From Trichomonas tenax (taxonomy: Eukaryota; Parabasalia; Trichomonadida; Trichomonadidae), in the NCBI GenBank assembly GCA_023091735.1, contig JALKBU010001206.1:1-14724 (forward strand): DNA of 14,724 nt, in the 5' to 3' direction. This document shows positions 8,440 through 14,724 of the stretch, piece after piece. Under the pieces are notes generated by a model, which was not told where the DNA came from, ran no database searches, and saw only the letters and a program-made list of their open reading frames with translations. The position numbers were made by a program, and so were the translations under genes. Position 1 is the stretch's first letter. Every line of letters begins with the position of its first letter.

Positions 8440-10268
8440 TCAAAAATTGTTTCTCCAATTTCAGACTCTCTCACAAACACGTAAATTGACAGAATGTATT
8501 GTCAGAAAAAATGATTAAATTTGATGTAACACTTTGGAAGACATAATTTAATGTTTTTGTTAAGCATGAAAATGGTCGGGGGGAAAAATTTGTGGTCTGT
8601 GGAGAGGGCTTAGCAGAAGACAAATTTTTTATATGAATTTTTTGCTATTTTTATTATGCAAAAAGTGATCATTTTATCATCCTTATTAATAATTGCTATC
8701 AGAGATAAAAAGATAGGTAATAACATGGTTTAAATAAGCAGTTACATTTATTTTTAGATGTATATTCGTTTTGAATATCATGACCACCAATATTTACCAT
8801 ATTCATGGTTTTTAAGTATATTTCGATTTTGAAAATTAAAAAAAGGAGATTGAAGATCGGTCAACATTAATAAGCATCATCTAGCACTCATGAATAGCTA
8901 GCACCGCCACAAGGTTGTCGGTAAAACTACTAATCATTCTGTCCGAATCTTGGAGTACTACTTGTCGTATAGAAATGAATTAACAGGGTGTGACATGATC
9001 ATAGGCCTTTCGTCGCCACACGATTTCCGTTCTGAAGACAAAATTATTTTGCTCAATTTGCAATTAAATAGTATTTTGATTGGATATTTCTTTTATCTGC
9101 CAGCAATGCTGATATTTGGCATGCCGTCGCCACCAACTTTTCAATCGTATTGCCTAAATCCACCAAATTGAATGTGGTGGCGGTGGTTTGGCGGTTAAGC
9201 AGGGGCAGTGCACGGGGGTGACACCTATTTTGAGAAGAAAATAATCGTCGATATTTTTTCGATGAAAGCCAATGACAAGATTTCATCATCATTATTATCA
9301 GCGTTATCATCGAGCTGCTTCATCCAGATGAAATACAGAAAGGGACCAAGGCAATTATTCTCAAATTCCAAAGTTATTTCGTAACATAATTTATTTCTTC
9401 ATTACCCATAGAAATATCGCTCATGCTTCTACAAATATATGCATTCTCATTCGATTCTCAACACATACATAAAATAAGACCGACAATTTTACCCCCATTA
9501 GCATAATCATTTTTTTAACGACACAAAACCTTGTTGAATAATGAAAAGCAATGAAGAAATACATTATTCACTTTCGAAATCTTCCATTTGATTTCAATAT
9601 TCAAAATCATATTTACTTGCAAGTTTTGTCAAAAAAACTATTTACTGTTAAGCTCCGATCTTATTTACAGATTGATTCAACCATTTTTTAAAAACAATTT
9701 TCAATTATTTTCTAAAACTATTAATTATCCTTTCATATGCTTTTCTTTTCTCATTACGACTTTGAGAATCGATAGGCAATCGAAGTGCTACATAGACTTA
9801 CACAGATAATGTAATGAAACAGATCTGCTAGATTAAATTCATAAATTCTTTTTGTTTTCATCAATAAATACCGGCATTTTGACTATATTCATATCTATTG
9901 CTATGATGTGCATCGTTATTTGAAGTTTTATTATGAATTTCAAAATATGAAGCTAATCATACTGATGTTTTGGAGAGCTATCAGCAGAGCTATAAGATAC
10001 CCTATAAGTGTTGAATTAGATGAGCTAGGATGAGACCTATTCTTCAAGATTGCAGGGTCCCCCCTCGTTTTGATCAATGATGGATTCATTGGTATAGCTG
10101 TCAGTTTTTGGTAGAACGTGGCTGCAATTCCGCGTATTCTTTTCTATGCTTAGTTTTTTGTAATGGTAGATATATATGTTGTCGAACAGAAATGAAATTC
10201 AAAATTATATATTATGAAGATAAGTGGTGCCATCATTTGAGAAAAGTGAAAACCAACTCATTGGTATC
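8440..10268. other. Gene-less intergenic region
   Basis: No gene supported. It contains a hairpin at 8584-8629 and a locally GC-rich patch at 9155-9230 (tggtggcggtggtttggcgg and flanks). Several ORFs of 60-85 codons on both strands here have no domain, no balanced composition and mostly non-ATG starts. A minus-strand stretch around 9060-9180 (VDLGNTIEKLVATAC) looks mildly coding-like but cannot be connected to a family. Confidence 0.45.
8584..8629. repeat. 46-nt stem-loop
   Basis: AAAAATTTGT 8584-8593 pairs perfectly with ACAAATTTTT 8620-8629. After a 2x2 internal loop (gg against ag), TCTG 8596-8599 pairs with CAGA 8614-8617, closing a 14-nt G-rich loop. The stem is followed by T residues. 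No gene ends close by, so a terminator role is not supported. Confidence 0.5.
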
Positions 10269-10319
10269 TCATTTTCTTAATTGTTTCGTTTAAAATTGTA
10301 CATTTTACATAATTTTTCA

Positions 10320-11600
10320 ATGGCAAACTTATGTAGAAAAGAGATAATCTACGGATTTATCATAATGATTGGATCCATGAACTTCGGATTTGCGATTGCA
10401 TATCCTTCTCCTCTCACTCCTTTCTTTAGAGACGAATGGAAAATATCGAAAGTTTCGCTTCAGTTTTTCACAGCTATAATGGCACTCACAGCTGTCGTTG
10501 GACCATATATAGCAACGTTCATGTTGAATTACTGCGGCAGAAGACTTGTTATCGCAATATTACAAACATTAAGCTCGATTTTTTACTTGATAATGCTTGC
10601 ATCTGGTCCCAGTAAGTTCTGGATCTTCATTTTCATGCGTGCTTTGATCGGTCTCGCTGTTGGAGGAATTTCGTCAACTGCACCAACAATGTTAGTGGAA
10701 ACAGCACCTCCTGGATTAAGTGGTTTGTTCGGCAACATGAATCAGACAGGAATTTGCATTGGAATGATGATTATCTATTTACAAGGCAACTGGACTGTGA
10801 ATCTCGCTAAAAACAAGAAAGATTGGAAATCTTTTGAGGTAACAACAGCTGTAATCAATATCCTCGGGGCGATTCTTATCTGGATTTGTCCAGAAACAGG
10901 AACCGTAAACAAAGAAAACGAAAATTCAAATAATAACAATGATAAAGCATCGATTTTCGAACGCAAGTACTTCACAAAGCTTTTAGTTGGCGTTACACTT
11001 ATGGTTATTCAGCAATTTTGCGGCATTAACGCAATTGCACAAAATCTTGACGATAACCTTCGCGACGCTAAAGTTCCATTGGACTCTGGTGTAGGATCTG
11101 CAATTTCAATGCTCTTCATGATTGCTGGTGTTTTTGCTGGTGGATTAGTTATTGACAGATTAGGACGTAAACCACTCTTCGTCACATCATGTTTGGGCTG
11201 CAGTATCCATTTGTTGATCTTCTCAATGAACTACGTCTTCAAATGGAGTGGCTGGCTCGCTTTAATTTGTATTTGGCTTTACATGTTCTTCTTTGGCTTT
11301 GCTCTTGGTCCTGTTCCGTGGTACTGCATTCCCGAGCTTTTCCCGCCTTCTCTTCGATCATTAGGAAACTCAATTATTTCAGCTTCGAATCAACTTCTTA
11401 CTTTTATTATTCTCTTTGTTTATCCGATAATGCTCGGAACAAAGGATCCAGATACGGGTGTTTACAGCGGTGGAATTGGCTTTATGCCAACTTGTGTTCT
11501 TTTCGCTTGTTGCAGCTTCCTCGGTGGTTTGTTTGGCTTCTTCTTCATCACTGAACCTGAAGCGACTCAATACCTTGACTCAACACGGCTCTTGGAATAA
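10320..11600 (+). CDS. MFS sugar porter (hexose-type transporter)
   Basis: Intact 426-residue major facilitator transporter of the sugar-porter family, expected in the plasma membrane with 12 helices moving a hexose or related sugar. Diagnostic motifs appear in order: GRR 73-75 in the loop after TM2; R107 followed by GLAVGG in TM4; PETGT 191-195, a variant of PESPR at the end of TM6; an Asn/Lys-rich central loop about 196-215; QQFCGIN 231-237 in TM7, the sugar-binding signature; DRLGRK in the TM8-9 loop (GRK 282-284); GPVPW 330-334 in TM10; PELFPPSLR 338-346; and TEPEAT near the end. The start is the ATG at 10320; the open frame continues upstream to 10281 without an ATG. The stop overlaps TAAA, matching the trichomonad polyadenylation signal UAAA known to overlap stop codons. 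Substrate cannot be read from sequence. Confidence 0.93.
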   Translation: MANLCRKEIIYGFIIMIGSMNFGFAIAYPSPLTPFFRDEWKISKVSLQFFTAIMALTAVVGPYIATFMLNYCGRRLVIAILQTLSSIFYLIMLASGPSKFWIFIFMRALIGLAVGGISSTAPTMLVETAPPGLSGLFGNMNQTGICIGMMIIYLQGNWTVNLAKNKKDWKSFEVTTAVINILGAILIWICPETGTVNKENENSNNNNDKASIFERKYFTKLLVGVTLMVIQQFCGINAIAQNLDDNLRDAKVPLDSGVGSAISMLFMIAGVFAGGLVIDRLGRKPLFVTSCLGCSIHLLIFSMNYVFKWSGWLALICIWLYMFFFGFALGPVPWYCIPELFPPSLRSLGNSIISASNQLLTFIILFVYPIMLGTKDPDTGVYSGGIGFMPTCVLFACCSFLGGLFGFFFITEPEATQYLDSTRLLE

Positions 11601-11824
11601 AATTCTTTCCTTATGTTTTCGAAAAGTGCATACATTTTCAACACATAGATGCTCTGGATGAAGTGGGCAAGAAACAAGTCTCTTTCAATGAATTTTGATC
11701 CTGAAATATAGCTGAAAGCCATAATTCATTATATATAATAGGAATCGTATTTCTGTGTGCTGTAAATGTAATTTTCGTATTCGTAAATGCTAGAAGTCGA
11801 TAACTTATCGAATATAATAAATTT
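11601..11824. other. 3' flank of the transporter gene, nothing seen
   Basis: No ORF, RNA gene or repeat supported apart from AT-rich spacer. The next feature is the long hairpin. Confidence 0.4.
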
Positions 11825-11910
11825 CATCAAAAATGATCGATTTCGAGCATGGGCTCTCCAGAAAAGCGAGTGGTTGGAGAATCTGTGCCTGAAATTGATC
11901 ATTTTTGATG
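11825..11910. ncRNA. Candidate hairpin RNA or MITE remnant (36-nt arms, 14-nt loop)
   Basis: Arm 11825-11860 and arm 11875-11910 are inverted copies with 29 of 36 positions identical. All seven differences are transitions. If transcribed from the plus strand, five of them become G-U pairs, so 34 of 36 positions would pair in RNA, with a 14-nt loop (gaaaagcgagtggt). The outer 14 bp are perfect. The shape resembles a long microRNA-type precursor. It could equally be a folded-back MITE whose arms have decayed by C-to-T changes. No conserved class is recognised. Confidence 0.4.
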
Positions 11911-12295
11911 ATTTGGACTAACTGATTATTATAAATCGCCGATCTCTTTAGTTGTCTAATAACATGATAAGCTTGTGTGCATAATCTATCTATTTAAATA
12001 TACAGAGTGTGATTTTTCATGATAATCCAAAAATTTGTCTAACCATGAAAAAATCAGCAATCTGAGAATATCCATAATTATAATTTCCCAAATATCCATA
12101 AAATAAACAATTTCCCTATAATTTATATCAAAATCCTAGTAAATTTCTATAATTTGTTATTAAAATGTGTTGTTTAATTAATAATAAAAATTCTTATTGT
12201 TATGATTTATTAATAGTTTCCTATAAATTGTTAAAAATAAAAAATAATTTTTATATGTTATGAAAAAATTTATATATTTTTTTCTCTAATAAATA
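11911..12295. other. Very AT-rich spacer, probable edge of the Maverick fragment
   Basis: From about 12050 the sequence becomes markedly more AT-rich than the transporter flank and stays so through the Maverick-derived genes. The host-element junction therefore probably lies here. I see no recognisable terminal inverted repeat or target-site duplication, so the exact border is undetermined. Confidence 0.4.
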
Positions 12296-12320
12296 ATGGA
12301 ATACACAGGCAACCATTCAA

Positions 12321-12599
12321 ATGATTGCATTCCAACATTTTCTAAAATATTGGCAGAACAAGATATTCTTAACACAGGAACAATTTAATGAAATTTTAAT
12401 TGGTGGAAATCCTAAAGTAGATGATGAAGAAAATGTTAAATATAAATTATATATGATTTATAAAAATCTTTTGAAAATTACCGGATGTGCTTATGAAAAT
12501 ATTTTTGAACAAAAACGTGCTAAGAAAAATAAAGTTATAACTATCTTAAATAATATCATATTAAAACTTAACGAATGTGATTTGGTGTTACACGCTTGA
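12321..12599 (+). CDS. Small unknown protein of the Maverick fragment, possibly frameshifted
   Basis: A 92-residue ORF, helical and Lys/Asn-rich, with segments TQEQFNEILIGGNPKVDDEE and YKNLLKITGCAYENIFEQ; no domain recognised. It converges tail-to-tail with the pVI-like ORF, leaving 22 bp. An overlapping ATG at 12296 opens another frame (MEYTGNHSNDC, then SKILAEQDIL) that stops at 12386-12388. That frame looks at least as protein-like as the first 20 residues of this ORF, so the original gene may have started at 12296 and suffered a frameshift between about 12360 and 12385. Which start is right cannot be decided here. Confidence 0.5.
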   Translation: MIAFQHFLKYWQNKIFLTQEQFNEILIGGNPKVDDEENVKYKLYMIYKNLLKITGCAYENIFEQKRAKKNKVITILNNIILKLNECDLVLHA

Positions 12600-12621
12600 T
12601 TTATTCCGGAAATATACATCA

Positions 12622-12837
12622 TCAGTATTTAACAGCTTTTCTCTCCCCATTATTATTTACACCAAATTCAAATCCAACTTTTGGCAATTGTCCCTTAAGT
12701 TTATTACCGAATTGAGCACCAAAAGAACTTGCTACAGGTTTAATTACATTATTTGTTAACTAGTTAAACCAAGATTTAATTCCACGACCAATTCTTTTAC
12801 CAAGATCTTTAAGCTTTTTCCAAAATCCCCAAGCCAT
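12622..12837 (-). pseudogene. pVI-like amphipathic minor capsid protein with internal TAG
   Basis: Begins at ATG 12835-12837 with a very short, basic, aromatic amphipathic helix (MAWGFWKKLKDLGKRIGRG), interrupted by TAG at 12760-12762 after 25 residues. The same frame then continues for 45 residues, including VIKPVASSFGAQFGNKL, to TGA at 12622-12624. Small proteins opening with such a helix are encoded next to capsid genes in Polintons and adenoviruses, where the pVI class links core and capsid and disturbs membranes. The head-to-head position with the candidate capsid gene, 52 bp apart, fits this. The match is by composition and gene order, not by firm homology. Confidence 0.5.
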
Positions 12838-12889
12838 TTTTATTTATAGATAAAATTTGAAATTAATACCATTATTTATTTTATTTAAA
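12838..12889. promoter_or_regulatory. Short divergent promoter region between capsid genes
   Basis: Only 52 bp separate the two divergent ATGs (12837 on minus, 12890 on plus), so both core promoters must lie here if the genes were expressed separately. The sequence is almost pure A/T, without a clear TCAYTW initiator on either strand. Confidence 0.35.
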
Positions 12890-13446
12890 ATGAATTCGGC
12901 ATTTAATACAAGGCTAAATAACAACAACAATTTACAGGGTAATGTTACACAATATTTTAAAAATCTTAAAACCCTGGAACAAATTAATGATGGTACTAGA
13001 AGTTTTCAATTACGTACAGTTGATTGCCATGACCAATCGGCACCATTTACAGAAGGACAAGAATTGCTATAACACATTCTGCTTTTGATATTACGCAATT
13101 GACTGACGGATTTCTTACGTTTAATGTTAAGTTAAATCTTCAGTTACAGGGACTTGATCCAAACTTTACCGATGAAGAACATTTGTGTAAACTTTTCGTT
13201 GGATTTAAATCAAGTAATCAAATATTTGATCAATTAGAAATAATGTGTAATAACAGATCTACTGGATATCAGCAAAACGAATGTGTACGTGAAGTATTTG
13301 CTTATAGTACTATCAAACCACATAATGAGAAAAAGACCAAGAAATATATACATTCTTTATATGAAAACGTTGAAAATATTTCTGAATCTATTGCTAGAAC
13401 ATACGTTATTTTAATGGATTTCAAAGAAAATAACGGAGTTAGTAAT
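12890..13446 (+). pseudogene. Candidate Maverick major capsid protein gene, frameshifted and 3'-truncated
   Basis: ATG at 12890 opens a 60-residue segment (MNSAFNTRLNN, RSFQLRTVDCHDQ) that hits TAA at 13070-13072. Coding sense resumes at about 13069 in the next frame, so one base was lost or two gained near 13061-13069. It continues through ITQLTDGFLTFNVKLNLQLQ, LFVGFKSSNQIFDQLEI and HNEKKTKKYIHSLYENVENI. At about 13442 it runs into a foldback hairpin and unrelated sequence, stopping at 13540-13542. The remaining roughly 185 residues are far short of the 400-600 usual for double jelly-roll capsid proteins, so only the N-terminal part survives. The beta-rich, Asn-rich character and the adjacent pVI-like ORF support a capsid role. 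The identity is inferred, not proved by a catalytic motif. Confidence 0.5.
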
Positions 13447-13660
13447 GAGATGTTCGCAGAAGCCACGGCGAAGTCGTGGATTCTGCGAACATCTTTTTAT
13501 ATAATTACTGAAATCACAAATTATAAAACCAATATTTATTAATGATATATATTTTACACAACAGAGTTAGTTTTACAAAATATGTTCCCCCCATATAGAG
13601 AATAAATTTTTGAAATTTCTTACAAAATTAATGTTAAAATTAATTTTAAAACTTCTGACT
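13436..13660. repeat. Module H, copy 1
   Basis: This stretch is homologous in the same orientation to 14055-14283. Both start with ggagttagtaat, carry the hairpin, then tttttat-taattactgaaatc, cagagttagttttacaaa, a C run and ccatatag, and aataaatttttgaa. Small substitutions and indels show that the copies are not recent. Confidence 0.8.
13448..13494. repeat. Foldback hairpin H1 (20-7-20 nt)
   Basis: Arms 13448-13467 and 13475-13494 pair at 19 of 20 positions around the loop GCGAAGT. An outer inverted pair AGTAAT (13441-13446) and ATTACT extends the palindrome across a gap. A T run follows immediately. It cuts the candidate capsid gene. Confidence 0.9.
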
Positions 13661-13670
13661 TTATAGAATC

Positions 13671-13880
13671 TATTCAGTTTTTAAAATAATTTATGACAAA
13701 CTAACTAACTAAGAAAAGAAAGCGAAAGGAATTTATGAAGTAAGAAATTTGAAAAATAATTTTAGTGGTTATGAGATAAATCTATTCAGTTTTTAAAATA
13801 ATTTATGACAAACTAACTAATGAAAGAAAGCGAAAGGAATTTATGAGTTCAGAAATTTGAAAAATAATTTTAGTGGTTAT
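13671..13880. repeat. Module R, copies 1 and 2 (tandem, period 112)
   Basis: Two tandem units at 13671-13772 and 13783-13880 share tattcagtttttaaaataat, ctaactaac repeats, gaaagcgaaagga and a common end ttttagtggttat. A third copy lies at 14285-14390, and a fragment of the start at 14401-14412. The end of copy 2 runs into the stop codon of the charged small ORF. Confidence 0.85.
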
Positions 13881-14068
13881 TCTGATTTCTTTTCTTCCTC
13901 TTCTTTCTTCTTTTCTTCTTCCTCTTTCTTCTTAGTTTCTTCTTCCTTCATTCTTTTTGCGATCCACCTCGGATTCTTCTGTCGTCCTGCAGCAAGTGCT
14001 GCTAATTGTTTTTCTGTACACTTACGTTTAGGCTTAACTGGTTTCTTTTCTAAGGAGTTAGTAATTAG
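13877..14068 (-). pseudogene. Lys/Glu-rich coiled-coil small protein, 5'-truncated at a hairpin
   Basis: Minus-strand frame of 63 residues ending at TAA 13877-13879. It reads LITNSLEKKPVKPKRKC, TEKQLAALAAGRQKNPRW, then a run of alternating KKEEEE blocks ending in KSE. The first part is basic with a GRxKNPRW motif; the tail is a charged single helix or coiled coil. Upstream the frame enters hairpin H2 and meets a TAG there, with no ATG, so the 5' end is missing. A DNA-binding or structural role in the Maverick particle is possible but unproven. The plus-strand ORF at 13857-14087, a Ser/Phe-rich mirror of the charged tail, is not real. Confidence 0.55.
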
Positions 14069-14283
14069 ATGTTCGCATCCCTCGTGACTTCGCCACGAGT
14101 TCTGCTAACATCTTTTTATGTAATTACTGAAATCGTAAATTATAAAAACAATAATTTATTAATACTAATATTTACGACAGAGTTAGTTTTACAAATTAGG
14201 GTCCCCCATATAGAAAATAAATTTTTGAATTTCTTACAAAATTAACGTTAAAATTGATTTTGAAAAATAATTTTAGTGAAAAT
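14055..14283. repeat. Module H, copy 2
   Basis: Second copy of the module at 13436-13660, in the same orientation. Its right part differs by scattered substitutions, and it ends with gaaaaataattttagtgaaaa directly before the third R unit. The left edge coincides with the broken 5' end of the charged small ORF. Confidence 0.8.
14067..14113. repeat. Foldback hairpin H2 (20-7-20 nt)
   Basis: Arms 14067-14086 and 14094-14113 pair at 16 of 20 positions around the loop ACTTCGC. It has the same size and outer sequence as H1, but the inner stem (CTCGTG with CACGAG) is different while still fully paired, and the loop is the reverse complement of the H1 loop. A T run follows, as in H1. Confidence 0.88.
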
Positions 14284-14284
14284 G

Positions 14285-14390
14285 TATTCAGTTTTTAAAA
14301 TAATTTATGACAAACTAACTAACTAACTAAGAAAAGAAAGCGAAAGGATTTGGGGGTAAGGAAATTTTGAAAAATAATTTTAGTGGTTAT
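14285..14390. repeat. Module R, copy 3
   Basis: Third copy of the unit at 13671-13772, with an expanded ctaactaactaacta tract and a gattTGGGGGTaag insertion-like difference. It is followed by the beginning of a fourth unit at 14401, which overlaps the 3' end of the tail-collar-like gene. Confidence 0.85.
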
Positions 14391-14410
14391 GAGAGAAATT
14401 TATTCAGCTT

Positions 14411-14724
14411 TTAATAAACCCTATACCACGTGTAAACAGTAATGTATGGAGGCATATAATCAGTACCTGAACCAGTGTCGGCAGTGTTTCCGTAAACTGA
14501 ATGAATGTGACTTCCTGCATGATCAATGATTAAACCTGTGTTGTATTCTCTGGGATCTGATGTAATATCATAACGCGAAATTGTTTCTTTTTCTCCTTTA
14601 CCACATCCGTAATAACCTCTATTACTTATTAAATGAGTATGAGCTCCTACCAATGATGTTGTACCCGAAAAGTAATGATTGTGTGAAGGTAAGTTATTTA
14701 CTGAAATCTTTTTACTTCCTCCTG
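14411..14724 (-). CDS. Phage tail-collar/tail-fibre-like protein, C-terminal part (runs off the window)
   Basis: Minus-strand frame open from the window edge to TAA at 14411-14413: 103 residues with no lesion. It carries the repeated histidine motifs of tail-collar domains of phage tail fibres (LPSHNHYFSG, VGAHTHL, AGSHIHSVYGN) and the characteristic end YMPPYITVYTWYR. In phages these domains form the receptor-binding tip of a trimeric fibre, with His pairs binding metal along the axis. Here the domain lies in a eukaryotic virus-like element next to capsid-type genes, suggesting a fibre or spike on the particle, which is inference. The stop overlaps TAAA. N-terminal domains are outside the window, and whether the gene is intact cannot be judged. 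Confidence 0.7.
   Translation of the reverse strand, partial: GGSKKISVNNLPSHNHYFSGTTSLVGAHTHLISNRGYYGCGKGEKETISRYDITSDPREYNTGLIIDHAGSHIHSVYGNTADTGSGTDYMPPYITVYTWYRVY

Larger units (their letters stand above)
12296..14724. mobile_element. Decayed Maverick/Polinton fragment
   Basis: A cluster of virus-like genes: a pVI-like amphipathic protein head-to-head with a candidate jelly-roll capsid gene, a Lys/Glu-rich small protein, and a phage tail-collar-like C-terminus. This combination, the high AT content and the trichomonad host fit the Maverick/Polinton elements that make up a large share of the T. vaginalis genome. Polymerase B, integrase, packaging ATPase and protease genes are not in the window. 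Every gene here that can be judged carries a lesion, and repeat modules interrupt the order, so this copy is inactive. The right end is cut by the window. Confidence 0.65.

Noticed and set aside
9053..9310. 85-codon minus-strand ORF with a coding-like middle (VDLGNTIEKLVATAC)
   Set aside because: The N-terminal half is low-complexity and no family is recognised. One plausible stretch is too little to call a gene.
10269..10276. TCATTTTC as a trichomonad initiator element for the transporter
   Set aside because: It matches TCAYTW, but A+1 would lie 49 nt before the ATG, longer than the usual short 5' UTR, and such motifs are common by chance in AT-rich DNA.
10281..10319. N-terminal extension of the transporter frame
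   Set aside because: It would need a TTG start. The first ATG (10320) gives a normal short cytoplasmic N-terminus before TM1.
13448..13500. H1 hairpin plus T run as a bacterial-type terminator
   Set aside because: The geometry fits, but the host is eukaryotic and the hairpin interrupts the capsid-like reading frame rather than following its stop. Retained only as a possible 3'-end signal in the findings.
13857..14087. Plus-strand Ser/Phe-rich ORF
   Set aside because: It is the complement of the Lys/Glu-rich minus-strand ORF, which has the protein-like reading.
13436..14412. H and R repeats as a CRISPR-like array
   Set aside because: Units are about 100-225 bp, irregularly spaced, without short unique spacers, and lie in a eukaryotic mobile element.

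Overview
The window looks like nuclear DNA of a parabasalid flagellate, Trichomonas vaginalis or a close relative. It is AT-rich, shows no introns, and combines gene families typical of trichomonads: a CAMK-like kinase, a two-repeat Myb protein, a glycine-rich surface receptor ectodomain, a beta-helix-like surface protein and a sugar porter. It ends in a fragment of a Maverick/Polinton, the virus-like DNA transposon abundant in these genomes. The species call is inference from family content; no rRNA or other marker is present.

Layout. 1-320: no gene seen. 321-1285 (+): protein kinase pseudogene, broken by a 28-bp tandem duplication and a +1 frameshift, with no ATG start. 1286-2565: intergenic. 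2566-3123 (-): intact R2R3-type Myb gene. 3124-4510: intergenic, with a 15-bp hairpin at 3400-3432 and a G-run cluster at 4061-4223. 4512-5266: patchwork of nested inverted repeats (MITE-like) enclosing an unknown gene fragment, part of which is inverted-duplicated with 42 bp of perfect identity. 5461-6597 (-): glycine-rich receptor pseudogene, whose same-frame continuation past two stops encodes a membrane segment from an (AAT)n microsatellite. 7122-8439 (-): beta-helix-like surface protein pseudogene with several frameshifts. 8440-10268: intergenic. 10320-11600 (+): intact MFS sugar transporter. 11825-11910: long hairpin whose arm differences are all transitions. About 12296-14724: decayed Maverick/Polinton fragment with a small plus-strand ORF, an amphipathic pVI-like ORF (-) with an internal stop, the 5' third of a candidate major capsid gene (+) with a frameshift, a charged coiled-coil ORF (-) cut at its 5' end, and the C-terminus of a phage-tail-collar-like protein (-) running off the window. 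The last three are separated by repeat modules that carry 47-nt foldback hairpins.

Only two genes look intact, the Myb regulator and the sugar transporter. They appear unrelated in function and share no operon-like arrangement. The rest is relics of large expanded families and mobile DNA. The most unusual signals are the paired 47-nt hairpins, which conserve pairing while stem sequence and loop orientation change; a bacteriophage-type tail-collar domain inside a eukaryotic virus-like transposon; and two long near-perfect inverted repeats outside the Maverick.
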